A stretch of DNA of 64,000 bases from JADCRZ01 sp039921525 (GTDB taxonomy: Bacteria > Bacteroidota > Bacteroidia > Chitinophagales > Chitinophagaceae): the NCBI GenBank assembly GCA_039921525.1, contig JBDSBP010000197.1, forward strand, positions 1 through 64,000, in the 5' to 3' direction. Below the pieces are notes generated by a model. The model had not been told where the DNA came from. It made no database searches and saw nothing but the letters and a program-made list of their open reading frames with translations. Position numbers and translations under genes: made by a program. Within the stretch, counting starts at the first letter, position 1, and every line of letters begins with the position of its first letter. This document shows positions 44,758 through 53,455 of the stretch, piece after piece.

Positions 44758-45885
44758 ATGCATCCCATTCAGATGGTTGATACAAAGAGTCAGTATGTAA
44801 AGATTAAAACTGAAGTAAATGCTGCTATCCAGGAAGTTCTGGAAAGTTCTATGTTTATTGGGGGGAAGGTTGTAGAAGAGCTTCGTGAAACTCTTTCTGC
44901 ATACAACGGTTCCAAACACGTTATCCCTTGTGCAAATGGCACAGATGCCCTTCAAATTGCCATGATGGCACTGGGTCTTGAACCTGGGGATGAGGTGATA
45001 ACTCCTTCTTTTACTTATATAGCTACTGCTGAAGTAATTGCTTTACTCAGGTTAAAGCCTGTTTTCGTAGAAGTTGATCCAAAAACTTTTTGCGTAAGCC
45101 CTGGTGCCATTGAACAAGCTATCACATACCATACAAAAGCGATTGTTCCCGTTCATTTGTTTGGACAGGCGGCAGATATGGAGGCCATAATGAAGATAGC
45201 AGAAAGGCATAACCTGTTTGTTATTGAAGATAATGCACAGGCAATCGGATGCGACTATACGTTCAACGATGGAACCAAAAAGAAAACCGGCAGCATCGGA
45301 ACAATAGGGTGCACTTCCTTCTATCCTTCCAAAAACTTAGGATGTTATGGGGATGGCGGTGCAATATTTACAAATGATGAAACGTTAGCTATAAAGTTAA
45401 AAATGATTGCAAATCATGGTCAAACAGCAAGATATTATCATGATGTGGTAGGTTGTAACAGCCGTTTGGATGCCATCCAGGCTGCCGTACTAAATATAAA
45501 ACTAAAATACCTGGAAGATTATAACACTGCCAGAAGGGCGGCTGCCGATTATTATGACAAGGCTTTTTCAGGCCTGTCAGATATAACAGTTCCTTTTCGG
45601 GCACCTTACTGTAACCATGTTTTTCATCAATATACAATACTGTTGGAGAACATAGACAGGAACGCCCTGAATACCTTTCTGGCAGGGCATTCTATTCCCT
45701 CCATGATATATTATCCGGTGCCTGCTCACAAACAAAAAATGTTTGATGCAACGGTTGCGAACGTTTTTAGATTGCCAGTCACTGACCGATTAGCTGAAAA
45801 AGTGATTTCATTGCCCATGCATAGCGAGCTTAAAGAAGAACAACTTGATTATATAGTTACTAAAGTGTCAGAATTTTTTAAATAA
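44758..45885 (+). CDS. DegT/DnrJ/EryC1/StrS sugar aminotransferase
   Basis: From ATG 44758 (MHPIQMVDTKSQYVKIKTEV) the protein has 375 residues, the family norm; the frame to 44671 adds unlikely residues. It is a PLP aminotransferase acting on keto sugar nucleotides. PLP Lys192 lies in FYPSKNLGCYGDGGA, and IEDNAQAIG and TPSFTYIATAEV are also typical. The sequence is most like enzymes aminating UDP-hexulose or hexuluronate derivatives (WbpE-like). It directly precedes ugd and uxs, so the substrate could be a UDP-keto-sugar derived from UDP-GlcA, but this is inference. Confidence 0.87.
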   Translation: MHPIQMVDTKSQYVKIKTEVNAAIQEVLESSMFIGGKVVEELRETLSAYNGSKHVIPCANGTDALQIAMMALGLEPGDEVITPSFTYIATAEVIALLRLKPVFVEVDPKTFCVSPGAIEQAITYHTKAIVPVHLFGQAADMEAIMKIAERHNLFVIEDNAQAIGCDYTFNDGTKKKTGSIGTIGCTSFYPSKNLGCYGDGGAIFTNDETLAIKLKMIANHGQTARYYHDVVGCNSRLDAIQAAVLNIKLKYLEDYNTARRAAADYYDKAFSGLSDITVPFRAPYCNHVFHQYTILLENIDRNALNTFLAGHSIPSMIYYPVPAHKQKMFDATVANVFRLPVTDRLAEKVISLPMHSELKEEQLDYIVTKVSEFFK

Positions 45886-45898
45886 ATCCTTAAAATAC

Positions 45899-47215
45899 AT
45901 GAAAATTGCTGTTGTAGGTACTGGATATGTTGGCCTGGTGACCGGTACCTGTTTCGCCGAAACAGGTAATGAGGTTACCTGTGTTGATATAGACAAATCG
46001 AAAATAGATAAACTCGTAAATGGCCAGATCACCATTTATGAACCGGGACTTGAAAAATTATTTTTACGTAATCTCAAAGAAGACAGACTTCATTTCACCA
46101 CTGATCTTGCTGCCGGAATAAAAGACGCAGTCATTATTTTCCTTGCTTTACCAACTCCTCCGGGCGAAGACGGTTCAGCTGATCTAAAATATGTGTTGGG
46201 TTGTGCTAATGATATCGGTAAGTTGTTAACTGAATATAAGGTGATCGTTGATAAAAGCACCGTACCGGTTGGTACGGCAAAAAAAGTGTATAATGCCATT
46301 GCTGAAAACTATCAGGGAGAGTTTGATGTGGTTTCTAACCCCGAATTCTTACGGGAAGGAGTAGCCGTAGATGACTTCATGAAACCAGACAGGGTGGTGA
46401 TAGGCACCATGTCAGAAAGAGCCAAAAAGGTAATGGGCGACCTGTACGCGCCATTTGTACGCCAGGGAAACCCGGTTATTTTTATGGAAGAGAAATCTGC
46501 CGAACTCACTAAATATGCCGCCAATTCATTTCTGGCTGTAAAGATTTCCTTTATGAACGAGATAGCCCAGTTATGCGAACGACTGGGGGCCGATGTAGAT
46601 ATGGTTCGATTGGGTATTGGTAGCGATGATCGTATTGGAAAACGTTTTTTATTTCCTGGTATCGGCTATGGCGGCAGTTGTTTCCCAAAAGATGTGCAGG
46701 CATTGGTTTATTCATCTACAGAAGTGCAATATGATTTTAAAATACTGAATGCGGTTATGGATGTGAATGAACGGCAAAAGCTACATCTCATTCCCAAGAT
46801 AAAAAGATTTTTTAAAGATAATCTCAAAGGAAAGCATTTTGCCTTATGGGGCCTTGCTTTTAAGCCAAACACGGACGATATCCGCGAAGCTCCTTCCTTA
46901 TATATGATCGACGCTTTGCTGGAGGCAGGTGCTACCATTACAGCTTTTGATCCGGAGGCGATGCCAAATGTAAAAAATGTGGTTGGTGATAAAATCAATT
47001 ATGCCGAAAGCCAGTATGTTGCTTTGAACGGCGCCGATGCCTTAATAATTGCCACGGAATGGAACGAATTTCGGACACCTGATTTTTTAAAGATTGTGGC
47101 AATTTTGAAGAGTAAAGTAATTTTTGACGGCCGCAATTTGTTTGATACCGAGTCAATAAAAAACTTGGGATTTTATTACGAGAGCATTGGCAGACCTGCT
47201 TCTTCAGAAATATAA
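45899..47215 (+). CDS. ugd: UDP-glucose 6-dehydrogenase
   Basis: The 438-residue enzyme oxidises UDP-glucose twice to UDP-glucuronate. An NAD-binding GTGYVGLVTG lies at residues 7-16. The catalytic Cys261 is in GGSCFPKD, with Lys in AANSFLAVKISFMNEI. The C-terminal domain includes WGLAFKPNTDDIREAPS. It starts 13 bases after the aminotransferase and is followed 8 bases later by UDP-glucuronate decarboxylase. These genes form one operon yielding UDP-glucuronate and UDP-xylose. Confidence 0.95.
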   Translation: MKIAVVGTGYVGLVTGTCFAETGNEVTCVDIDKSKIDKLVNGQITIYEPGLEKLFLRNLKEDRLHFTTDLAAGIKDAVIIFLALPTPPGEDGSADLKYVLGCANDIGKLLTEYKVIVDKSTVPVGTAKKVYNAIAENYQGEFDVVSNPEFLREGVAVDDFMKPDRVVIGTMSERAKKVMGDLYAPFVRQGNPVIFMEEKSAELTKYAANSFLAVKISFMNEIAQLCERLGADVDMVRLGIGSDDRIGKRFLFPGIGYGGSCFPKDVQALVYSSTEVQYDFKILNAVMDVNERQKLHLIPKIKRFFKDNLKGKHFALWGLAFKPNTDDIREAPSLYMIDALLEAGATITAFDPEAMPNVKNVVGDKINYAESQYVALNGADALIIATEWNEFRTPDFLKIVAILKSKVIFDGRNLFDTESIKNLGFYYESIGRPASSEI

Positions 47216-47223
47216 ATATTATT

Positions 47224-48207
47224 ATGAAAAGAAAAAGAATACTTATTACTGGCGCAGCCGGATTTTTGGGTTCCCATCTGTGTGATCGTTTTATTAAAGA
47301 GGGATATTTTGTTATTGGAATGGATAATCTTATAACAGGGGATCTGAAAAATATAGAACATTTGTTCCACCTGGAGCAATTTGAATTTTATCATCACGAC
47401 GTAACAAAGTTTATACATGTGCCGGGTGAACTTCATTACATCTTGCATTTTGCTTCGCCGGCAAGTCCGATCGACTACTTAAAAATTCCTATACAGACAT
47501 TGAAAGTAGGTTCGTTGGGAACACATAATTGCCTTGGATTGGCGAAATCCAAAAACGCGAGAATGCTGATCGCTTCTACTTCGGAAATTTATGGAGATCC
47601 TTTAGTGCATCCGCAAACAGAAGAATACTGGGGTAATGTGAACCCGGTGGGTCCCAGGGGAGTATATGATGAAGCCAAACGTTTCCAGGAAGCAATAACC
47701 ATGGCCTATCATAATTTTCATGGATTGGAAACAAGGATTGTGCGAATATTTAACACGTATGGCCCCCGTATGCGTTTGAATGATGGAAGGGCGTTGCCTG
47801 CATTCATCGGTCAGGCCTTACGTGGCGAGGACCTTACCGTATTTGGCGATGGTAGCCAGACAAGAAGCTTTTGTTATGTTGATGACCTTGTAGAAGGTAT
47901 ATATCGTTTATTGCTGAGTGATTATTTTGAACCGGTTAATATTGGCAATCCGGATGAAATTTCCTTAAAAGATTTCGCGGAAGAAATTATAAAGCTTACG
48001 GGCAACGTACAGAAAATTATATACCTGCCGTTACCCACTGATGATCCTAAACAAAGAAAACCTGATATAACCAAAGCTATCAATATATTGGGATGGTCTC
48101 CCAAGGTTAGCAGGAAAGAGGGATTAAAAATTACCTACGAATACTTCAAATCATTACCGAAGGATGAACTGGTAAAGCAACCAAAGGAATTCGTAAGCCT
48201 GAAATAA
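47224..48207 (+). CDS. uxs: UDP-glucuronate decarboxylase (UDP-xylose synthase)
   Basis: This 327-residue extended short-chain dehydrogenase has the NAD motif GAAGFLGSHLC (near 8-18). HFASPASPIDYLKIPIQTLK is a hallmark of UDP-glucuronate decarboxylases. The catalytic pair is Tyr148/Lys152 in GVYDEAKRF and the substrate region is GPRMRLNDGRALPAF. It decarboxylates UDP-glucuronate to UDP-xylose, the product of the preceding ugd serving as substrate. A hairpin follows, which may end this operon. Confidence 0.93.
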   Translation: MKRKRILITGAAGFLGSHLCDRFIKEGYFVIGMDNLITGDLKNIEHLFHLEQFEFYHHDVTKFIHVPGELHYILHFASPASPIDYLKIPIQTLKVGSLGTHNCLGLAKSKNARMLIASTSEIYGDPLVHPQTEEYWGNVNPVGPRGVYDEAKRFQEAITMAYHNFHGLETRIVRIFNTYGPRMRLNDGRALPAFIGQALRGEDLTVFGDGSQTRSFCYVDDLVEGIYRLLLSDYFEPVNIGNPDEISLKDFAEEIIKLTGNVQKIIYLPLPTDDPKQRKPDITKAINILGWSPKVSRKEGLKITYEYFKSLPKDELVKQPKEFVSLK

Positions 48208-48214
48208 GCTGCCT

Positions 48215-48244
48215 AATGTAGTTTTATTATAAAATAACTACATT
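48215..48244. terminator. Hairpin between uxs and rfbB
   Basis: AATGTAGTT (48215-48223) pairs with AACTACATT (48236-48244); the AT loop can pair further internally. There is no good T run, so it may be a weak or rho-assisted terminator. Confidence 0.4.
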
Positions 48245-48335
48245 TGAGTTACTATAAGCGGGAATTACAAATAATATAATATATGTGATTATTTTACCTT
48301 CTTGAATAAATTGACGGAGCAAACTTTTAGGCTAC

Positions 48336-49391
48336 ATGACTAAAACCATATTGATTACTGGTGGCGCTGGATTTATAGGATCGCATGTAGTGCGCTTGTT
48401 TATTCAGAAATACACACATTACAAGATTATTAACCTCGATGCGTTAACATATGCCGGCAACCTGGAGAACCTGACGGATGTTGAAGGAGCTGAGAATTAT
48501 ATCTTTGAAAAGGGAGATATTACTGACGAGCAGGCGATGAATGAATTGTTCGTTAAATATTGTTTTGATTCAGTTATTCATCTCGCTGCGGAAAGTCACG
48601 TAGACCGTTCCATCGTGGATCCTCTTGCTTTCGTTCGTACCAATGTATTGGGAACGGCTATTCTTTTAAATGTTTGTAGAAAATCCTGGAAGAACGATTA
48701 TGATGGGAAAAAGTTCTATCATGTTTCTACTGATGAAGTATACGGTTCCCTGGGGGAAGAAGGTTTTTTCAACGAAACTAATGCATACGATCCCCGCTCA
48801 CCGTATTCCGCATCCAAAGCGTCTTCTGACCATTTTGTGATGGCATATTATCATACTTATGGATTGCCCGTAGTGATGAGTAATTGTTCAAATAACTACG
48901 GCTCTCACCATTTTCCCGAGAAGTTGATTCCCCTGATGATAAACAATATAAAAAACAACAGGCCCTTACCCGTTTATGGAAAGGGCGAAAATGTGAGGGA
49001 CTGGTTATGGGTGAATGATCATGCAAAAGCTATTGATGTTATTTTTCATAATGGCAAAATGGGAGAAAAGTACAATATTGGTGGATTTAACGAATGGACA
49101 AATATTGACCTTGTGCATCTGTTATGCAGAATCATGGATAAAAAACTAAACAGGCATGAAGGAACTTCTGCCGGACTGATAACTTATGTAAAAGACCGGG
49201 CAGGACACGATTTACGTTATGCCATTGATGCCACTAAACTCAGCAGGGAGCTGGGATGGCGGCCTTCTCTGCAATTTAAGGAAGGCCTTGAAAAAACGGT
49301 TGATTGGTACCTGCAAAATGAAGAATGGGTCAATGACGTAACAAGTGGTAATTACCAGAGATATTATGAAGATCAATACGTAAAACGATAA
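48336..49391 (+). CDS. rfbB: dTDP-glucose 4,6-dehydratase
   Basis: The 351-residue extended SDR has ITGGAGFIGSHVVRLF at the N-terminus, HLAAESHVDRSI near residue 82, and VSTDEVYGSLGEEG. The active site is RSPYSASKASSDHF and the substrate-binding part is SNCSNNYGSHHFPEKLIPL. It makes dTDP-4-keto-6-deoxyglucose, step two of dTDP-rhamnose synthesis. Followed by rfbC and rfbD in order. rfbA is not adjacent. Confidence 0.95.
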   Translation: MTKTILITGGAGFIGSHVVRLFIQKYTHYKIINLDALTYAGNLENLTDVEGAENYIFEKGDITDEQAMNELFVKYCFDSVIHLAAESHVDRSIVDPLAFVRTNVLGTAILLNVCRKSWKNDYDGKKFYHVSTDEVYGSLGEEGFFNETNAYDPRSPYSASKASSDHFVMAYYHTYGLPVVMSNCSNNYGSHHFPEKLIPLMINNIKNNRPLPVYGKGENVRDWLWVNDHAKAIDVIFHNGKMGEKYNIGGFNEWTNIDLVHLLCRIMDKKLNRHEGTSAGLITYVKDRAGHDLRYAIDATKLSRELGWRPSLQFKEGLEKTVDWYLQNEEWVNDVTSGNYQRYYEDQYVKR

Positions 49392-49489
49392 AAAAAAATA
49401 ATACCCTTTATAGATAGTTGAATCTAACCTACTCAGGAGACCGACAATCCAGGATGTTTCCATTAAAAGAGATTAGAAATTTGAATAGT

Positions 49490-50050
49490 ATGCCTGTAAT
49501 CAAAACTGACTTCCCGGATTTGCTTATAATAGAACCAGTAATTTTTGGAGATGATCGTGGCTATTTTTTCGAAGCTTACAACGAAAAAACACTTTCCAGC
49601 GAAAATGTAAATATTAATTTTATCCAGGACAACCAGGCAAAATCAGTATATGGAGTGGTGAGGGGCCTGCATTACCAGGATAACCCCTATGCTCAAACTA
49701 AACTAATTCGGGTATTAGATGGCGTTATATGGGACGTGGTGGTGGATCTCCGCAAAAATTCCCCTTCCTTTGGAAAAGTTTTTACTATTGAATTAACGTC
49801 TCAGAATAAGAAACAACTTTTGGTGCCAAAGGGGTTTGCACATGGTTATTCCGTGTTAAGTGAAACGGCGGAAGTATTTTACAAATGCGACGAGTTTTAT
49901 CATAAAGAATGTGAGGGCGCCGTAATTTATAATGACCCCTTGTTACTCATTGATTGGAAAGTTCCGAAGGAAAAAATGATTCTTTCTGCAAAGGATGTGG
50001 CAAGTCCATTATTTGAAAATAGTGTACATAAATTTTTGTTTGAAGGTTAA
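49490..50050 (+). CDS. rfbC: dTDP-4-dehydrorhamnose 3,5-epimerase
   Basis: ATG 49490 (MPVIKTDFPDLLIIEPVIFG) gives 186 residues, the family length; frames from 49418 or 49454 add an unrelated leader. The cupin enzyme shows DDRGYFFEAYNEKT, FIQDNQAKS, VRGLHYQDNPYAQTKLIRV with the catalytic histidine, and PKGFAHGYSVLSETAEVFYK with the catalytic Tyr region. It is step three of dTDP-rhamnose synthesis, between rfbB and rfbD. Confidence 0.94.
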   Translation: MPVIKTDFPDLLIIEPVIFGDDRGYFFEAYNEKTLSSENVNINFIQDNQAKSVYGVVRGLHYQDNPYAQTKLIRVLDGVIWDVVVDLRKNSPSFGKVFTIELTSQNKKQLLVPKGFAHGYSVLSETAEVFYKCDEFYHKECEGAVIYNDPLLLIDWKVPKEKMILSAKDVASPLFENSVHKFLFEG

Positions 50051-50059
50051 TTACAGTAA

Positions 50060-50920
50060 ATGAATAATCCTAAAATCCTGGTAACCGGTTGCAATGGGCA
50101 ACTGGGTAAAGAATTACAGGCTATTTCCAGCTTCTATCCTGATTTTGAATTTATTTTTTTATCTAAGGAAGAACTTCCTATTCATCATAGAGAACAAATA
50201 CATCAGAGTTTTGCTTCTCTAAAGCCTCAGTATTGTATTAATTGTGCCGCTTATACAGCCGTGGACCGTGCGGAGACAGAAAAAGAGCTTGCTTTTACGA
50301 TTAATGGTGATTCAGCGGGTAAACTAGCAGAAGCATGTAAATCTTTTGGTGTAAAATTCATTCATATTTCGACGGATTATGTATTCAGTGGCCACGCAAC
50401 AACACCCTATAAAGAAGACGACCCTGTGGACCCGGTAAATATATATGGTGCTTCAAAACTTAGGGGTGAAGAGCTGGCTGTTAGTAACAACGATCAAACC
50501 ATAATAATTCGCACTTCTTGGGTCTATTCTGAATTCGGTAATAATTTTGTGAAAACGATGATGAGACTTATGAAAGATAAAGACCGTTTGGGTATAGTTA
50601 ATGATCAGCTTGGTTCTCCTACTTATGCGGCTGACCTTGCCCGGCTGATTATTGAAATAATTAAATCTGGCCATTGGCAGCCGGGTATCTATCATTATAG
50701 CAATGAAGGAGTAATAACCTGGTATGAATTTGCGGAAGCTATACGGGAGATTCTAGGCAGCAAATGTATAGTTTCGCCTATCTATACAATCGATTTCCCA
50801 ACAGTTGCAAAACGTCCTTCCTATTCAGTTTTCGATACAACAAAAATTAAATTGATTTATAAAAATAATATCCCATTTTGGAAAGATAGTTTACGCGTAT
50901 GTTTGAAAAGATTAAATTAA
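50060..50920 (+). CDS. rfbD: dTDP-4-dehydrorhamnose reductase
   Basis: The 286-residue SDR-type reductase performs the last step of dTDP-L-rhamnose synthesis with NAD(P)H. It has VTGCNGQLGKELQAI at the N-terminus, CINCAAYTAVDRAETE, ISTDYVFSGHATTPYKEDD and the YGASKLRGEELA catalytic segment. RTSWVYSEFGNNFVKTMMRL and the C-terminal RPSYSVFDTTKI complete the match. It starts nine bases after rfbC and ends the co-directional sugar-nucleotide block. Confidence 0.94.
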   Translation: MNNPKILVTGCNGQLGKELQAISSFYPDFEFIFLSKEELPIHHREQIHQSFASLKPQYCINCAAYTAVDRAETEKELAFTINGDSAGKLAEACKSFGVKFIHISTDYVFSGHATTPYKEDDPVDPVNIYGASKLRGEELAVSNNDQTIIIRTSWVYSEFGNNFVKTMMRLMKDKDRLGIVNDQLGSPTYAADLARLIIEIIKSGHWQPGIYHYSNEGVITWYEFAEAIREILGSKCIVSPIYTIDFPTVAKRPSYSVFDTTKIKLIYKNNIPFWKDSLRVCLKRLN

Positions 50921-50974
50921 GCGCCTATTGCCAAATAATATGGCGAGTAAATACCGGCAAGGATTCTTATTGAG

Positions 50975-51379
50975 TTAACGATGATTTTTCCTCGTTTGAT
51001 GACTTATGTCTGAAATAAGTTTAGCTGTTTTTTCTTGTATTAGCGGCAGTTTCCTAAAGACCATTTTTGTGATGGCAGCTTGAATAGCAGCGCCAGCTGT
51101 TCTTTTGAATATATTATTGCTTGTTTTCCCTATAAAAAATCGTCGTGTGAGATAACCTGCAGCTAACCCGATAAATGTATTGACTGCTGTGGACCTGATG
51201 TCCCTGGTAACAGCCACTTGTTTTACATTCTTTAGACCGATCTTTACGAGGTTAGTTGGTCTAAAACTGTGAATGGTAGACTTAAGGTTATCTTTTAAAG
51301 CTTTTTCCTGCTGAATCGTTTTTAATTCAAGCTCCCGGATGCTGGCTTTTAATTCTGCTTCATTGGATATTTTACCCAT
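50975..51379 (-). CDS. Unknown protein co-encoded with a holin-like membrane protein
   Basis: The 134-residue basic protein starts with a coiled-coil-like segment (EAELKASIRELELKTIQQEK). It contains a weakly hydrophobic centre (about 78-92, TAVNTFIGLAAGYLTRRFF) and a positively charged tail. It lies four bases behind a DUF1469-type membrane protein, and similar pairs occur in Bacteroidota stress loci. No function is known. It is the last gene of a minus-strand run that starts with YtxH. Confidence 0.6.
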   Translation of the reverse strand: MGKISNEAELKASIRELELKTIQQEKALKDNLKSTIHSFRPTNLVKIGLKNVKQVAVTRDIRSTAVNTFIGLAAGYLTRRFFIGKTSNNIFKRTAGAAIQAAITKMVFRKLPLIQEKTAKLISDISHQTRKNHR

Positions 51380-51382
51380 GTA

Positions 51383-51727
51383 TTAATTTAAGAATTTATG
51401 AATAAGGCCATTGGCAATAGGAGTTTTAATTAATTTATTCCTCGAAACGTGAATAATTAATCCGACGATTCCATAAAGAGCTGCCATGATGAAGAAACCA
51501 TAAAAATTATGTCCGAGCCAGAATCCTATAAATAGTGCAAGGCCAACACTAAGTAAAACAAAAAAGACTGCGGCAATAAAAAAAATGATCAACTTCTCAG
51601 CGATCGATGAAACCGCTTCAGACGTTTTATCTACAAGTTTCATTTTCAACAGCTCCGTTTTGTTTTCCAGATACTCTCCCGCGTTGGTAAATAAGTTTTC
51701 TATATTCTCTATGGGTGTGTCCATCAT
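51383..51727 (-). CDS. Holin-superfamily-III-like membrane protein (DUF1469 type)
   Basis: The 114-residue protein has an N-terminal amphipathic part (IENIENLFTNAGEYLENKTE LLKMKL) and two long membrane helices (about 40-64 and 70-92), ending in a basic tail. This is the layout of the DUF1469 / phage holin family proteins that chromosomes encode in stress loci. No phage genes are near, so a holin function should not be assumed. Grouped with the 134-residue protein and YtxH. Confidence 0.7.
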   Translation of the reverse strand: MMDTPIENIENLFTNAGEYLENKTELLKMKLVDKTSEAVSSIAEKLIIFFIAAVFFVLLSVGLALFIGFWLGHNFYGFFIMAALYGIVGLIIHVSRNKLIKTPIANGLIHKFLN

Positions 51728-51794
51728 GAAGTTTTTATATGAATCGCCGGAATAATAATAAATTTATTAATGAGGCGCAGGTGTTGAAAAATAC

Positions 51795-52067
51795 TTAAAA
51801 GTTTTTCACTTCATTTTTAAACGTATTTGCTTTGGAAGCGCCTTCGTCAGCCAAGTCTTCAGCGTCATCTTTAACACCCTGGTAGGCATCTTTAATACCA
51901 TCAATGAAATCATTAAATTTACTTTTCAAAGAGTCTGACACATCGTTGCCGGTTTCAGAGATCTTTTTACGCGTTTCAGTTCCTTTATCAGGGGCAAACA
52001 GAATTCCAAGAATTGATCCTACAGCTGCTCCGGCTAAGAACCCTAATATTGTTTTTGAATTACTCAT
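51795..52067 (-). CDS. YtxH domain-containing stress protein
   Basis: From ATG 52067 (MSNSKTILGFLAGAAVGSIL) the protein has 90 residues: one glycine-rich helix immediately followed by FAPDKGTETRKKI, the defining motif of YtxH proteins, and then an acidic and lysine-rich helical tail. The frame to 52076 begins with TTG and is not needed. Relatives are induced by general stress. A good TTTG/TAnnTTTG promoter precedes it and probably drives this gene and the two after it. Confidence 0.85.
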   Translation of the reverse strand: MSNSKTILGFLAGAAVGSILGILFAPDKGTETRKKISETGNDVSDSLKSKFNDFIDGIKDAYQGVKDDAEDLADEGASKANTFKNEVKNF

Positions 52068-52098
52068 GGTATACAATTTAAAAGTTATTGTTATATTT

Positions 52099-52127
52099 CA
52101 AAGGTATATATAAATTTCCTTGCCAAA
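52099..52127 (-). promoter_or_regulatory. Bacteroidota-type promoter of the YtxH gene
   Basis: On the minus strand TTTG (52127-52124) is followed after 17 bases by TACCTTTG (52106-52099), an exact match to TAnnTTTG. The gene start is 32 bases downstream. Confidence 0.55.
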
Positions 52128-52398
52128 TATTCATCTGTCTCATTTTAATTGTTAATCATTCATTTCACTTCCCTATATCCACTTTTTGTTTATATAGGTA
52201 TTGGTTTCGCCAGTTAGTGAATAGCTGCACTAAAAAAGCAGAAAGCGAATGCGAATTTTTTTCCCCAGTATGAGAACTCTTTGTGGCAATAATTTTTTAT
52301 TTGCCTGACAGGTGTTGTTTACATAAATAAATCTGCATGGCATACTTATTCTTATAAATGTTTAATATTAATTATTTCCGAAAAAAATTTGTAAAACT

Positions 52399-52902
52399 AT
52401 GAATTCAGATGCTACAAACGATTTAACAAAGTTCAAAGAACTCGTCAACGATATTAGGGTGGCTACTTTAGTTACATATTCGCAAAACGATGGAATGAGG
52501 GGAAGGCCAATGAGTACGGCTCAAGTGGGCGATATGGGTGATCTTTGGTTTTTTACTAATGAGTATTCAGGAAAAGTAAACGAAATTGCAGCAGACAATG
52601 ACGTGCTTATTAGTTATGCCAGTAGATCAGATAACAGCTATGTGATTGTAAAAGGTACCTCAGAACTCATAGACGATAAAAGTAAAATAGAATCATTGTG
52701 GAATCCCGCGTTAAAAGTATGGTTCCCGCAAGGATTAAGTGATCCTTCTATTATGTTACTGAAAGTAGAACCTGTCGAAGTTGAATTTTGGGATGGTAAT
52801 TCCAGTAAGATAGTTGTAGCATTTAAAATGCTGAAAGCTTATCTCACAGGAAAAGAATATAAAGATGGGGAACACAAAAAAATAGATGTTCATGAAGATT
52901 AA
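52399..52902 (+). CDS. Pyridoxamine 5'-phosphate oxidase-like general stress protein
   Basis: The 167-residue protein belongs to the split-barrel flavin-binding group of general stress protein 26. It has DIRVATLVTYSQNDGMRGRP, then MGDLWFFTNEYSGKVNEIAA, SYASRSDNSYVIVKGTSELI and the C-terminal LLKVEPVEVEFWDG. This is the family layout, with FMN or F420 as possible cofactor in relatives. It sits among other stress-type genes and is followed by a small lipoprotein gene on the same strand. Confidence 0.88.
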   Translation: MNSDATNDLTKFKELVNDIRVATLVTYSQNDGMRGRPMSTAQVGDMGDLWFFTNEYSGKVNEIAADNDVLISYASRSDNSYVIVKGTSELIDDKSKIESLWNPALKVWFPQGLSDPSIMLLKVEPVEVEFWDGNSSKIVVAFKMLKAYLTGKEYKDGEHKKIDVHED

Positions 52903-52966
52903 CTGATGACACTTCTATTAGGACCTGAAATATTTTTTATGCATTCATCAATAAAAAAATCATAGT

Positions 52967-53146
52967 ATGAAACAGAAATTTCCCCTAAGTAGCATTATGA
53001 CTTTATTATCACTGGTTTTCTTTTTTAGTAGTTGTGAGACCATTGGCGGTTTAATGAAAACCAGTTTTTGGGCAGGGGCTATATTTGTAATAGTTATAAT
53101 TCTGGTAATTATATTTGTTATAGTTCGTTTAGGGAAAAAGAGCTAA
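52967..53146 (+). CDS. Small membrane lipoprotein (59 residues)
   Basis: The ATG-initiated frame encodes a lipoprotein signal with lipobox FSSC (cysteine at residue 24), then ETIGGLMKTSFWAGAIFVIV and one membrane helix ending in a basic tail (RLGKKS). This short layout, lipobox followed by EAIGG-like residues and a single helix, is common in Bacteroidota and of unknown function. A perfect 18-bp hairpin follows directly, which supports it being a real gene. Confidence 0.75.
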   Translation: MKQKFPLSSIMTLLSLVFFFSSCETIGGLMKTSFWAGAIFVIVIILVIIFVIVRLGKKS

Positions 53147-53151
53147 ATAAA

Positions 53152-53195
53152 ACTGCCATTATTATACTGGAATATTTCAGTATAATAATGGCAGT
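53152..53195. terminator. Strong bidirectional hairpin terminator
   Basis: ACTGCCATTATTATACTG (53152-53169) pairs perfectly with CAGTATAATAATGGCAGT (53178-53195) across an 8-base loop. It lies between the lipoprotein gene and the convergent CsbD gene. Confidence 0.8.
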
Positions 53196-53240
53196 ATAAA
53201 TAAATGTACCCGTAAACCTATAACTAATTTGAATAATTAA

Positions 53241-53432
53241 CTACAAGCTTTCGATCCAGGATTTTATGTCTTCTTTCGTTTTCCCAACTTTTGATTGGAT
53301 ACGTCCTAATAATTCATCATCCTTTCCTTCTTCGTATAAAAGATCATCATCAGTAAGATTTGCGTATTCTTTTTTGACTTTTCCTTTAACATCATTCCAG
53401 GCACCATTTAACTTTAATTTCCAGGTTTCCAT
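53241..53432 (-). CDS. CsbD family stress protein
   Basis: The 63-residue acidic-basic protein reads LKLNGAWNDVKGKVKKEYAN, then LTDDDLLYEEGKDDELLGRI and KVGKTKEDIKSWI. This is the CsbD pattern of small hydrophilic general-stress proteins. The length is normal. It lies 23 bases after the lmo0937-like peptide gene and is probably co-transcribed with it. Confidence 0.9.
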   Translation of the reverse strand: METWKLKLNGAWNDVKGKVKKEYANLTDDDLLYEEGKDDELLGRIQSKVGKTKEDIKSWIESL

Positions 53433-53455
53433 AATAAATTGATTTAGTAAAAAAA

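Noticed and set aside
51383..51727. Prophage signal from a holin-like protein
   Set aside because: No other phage gene occurs within the window; the family is widespread in chromosomal stress loci.
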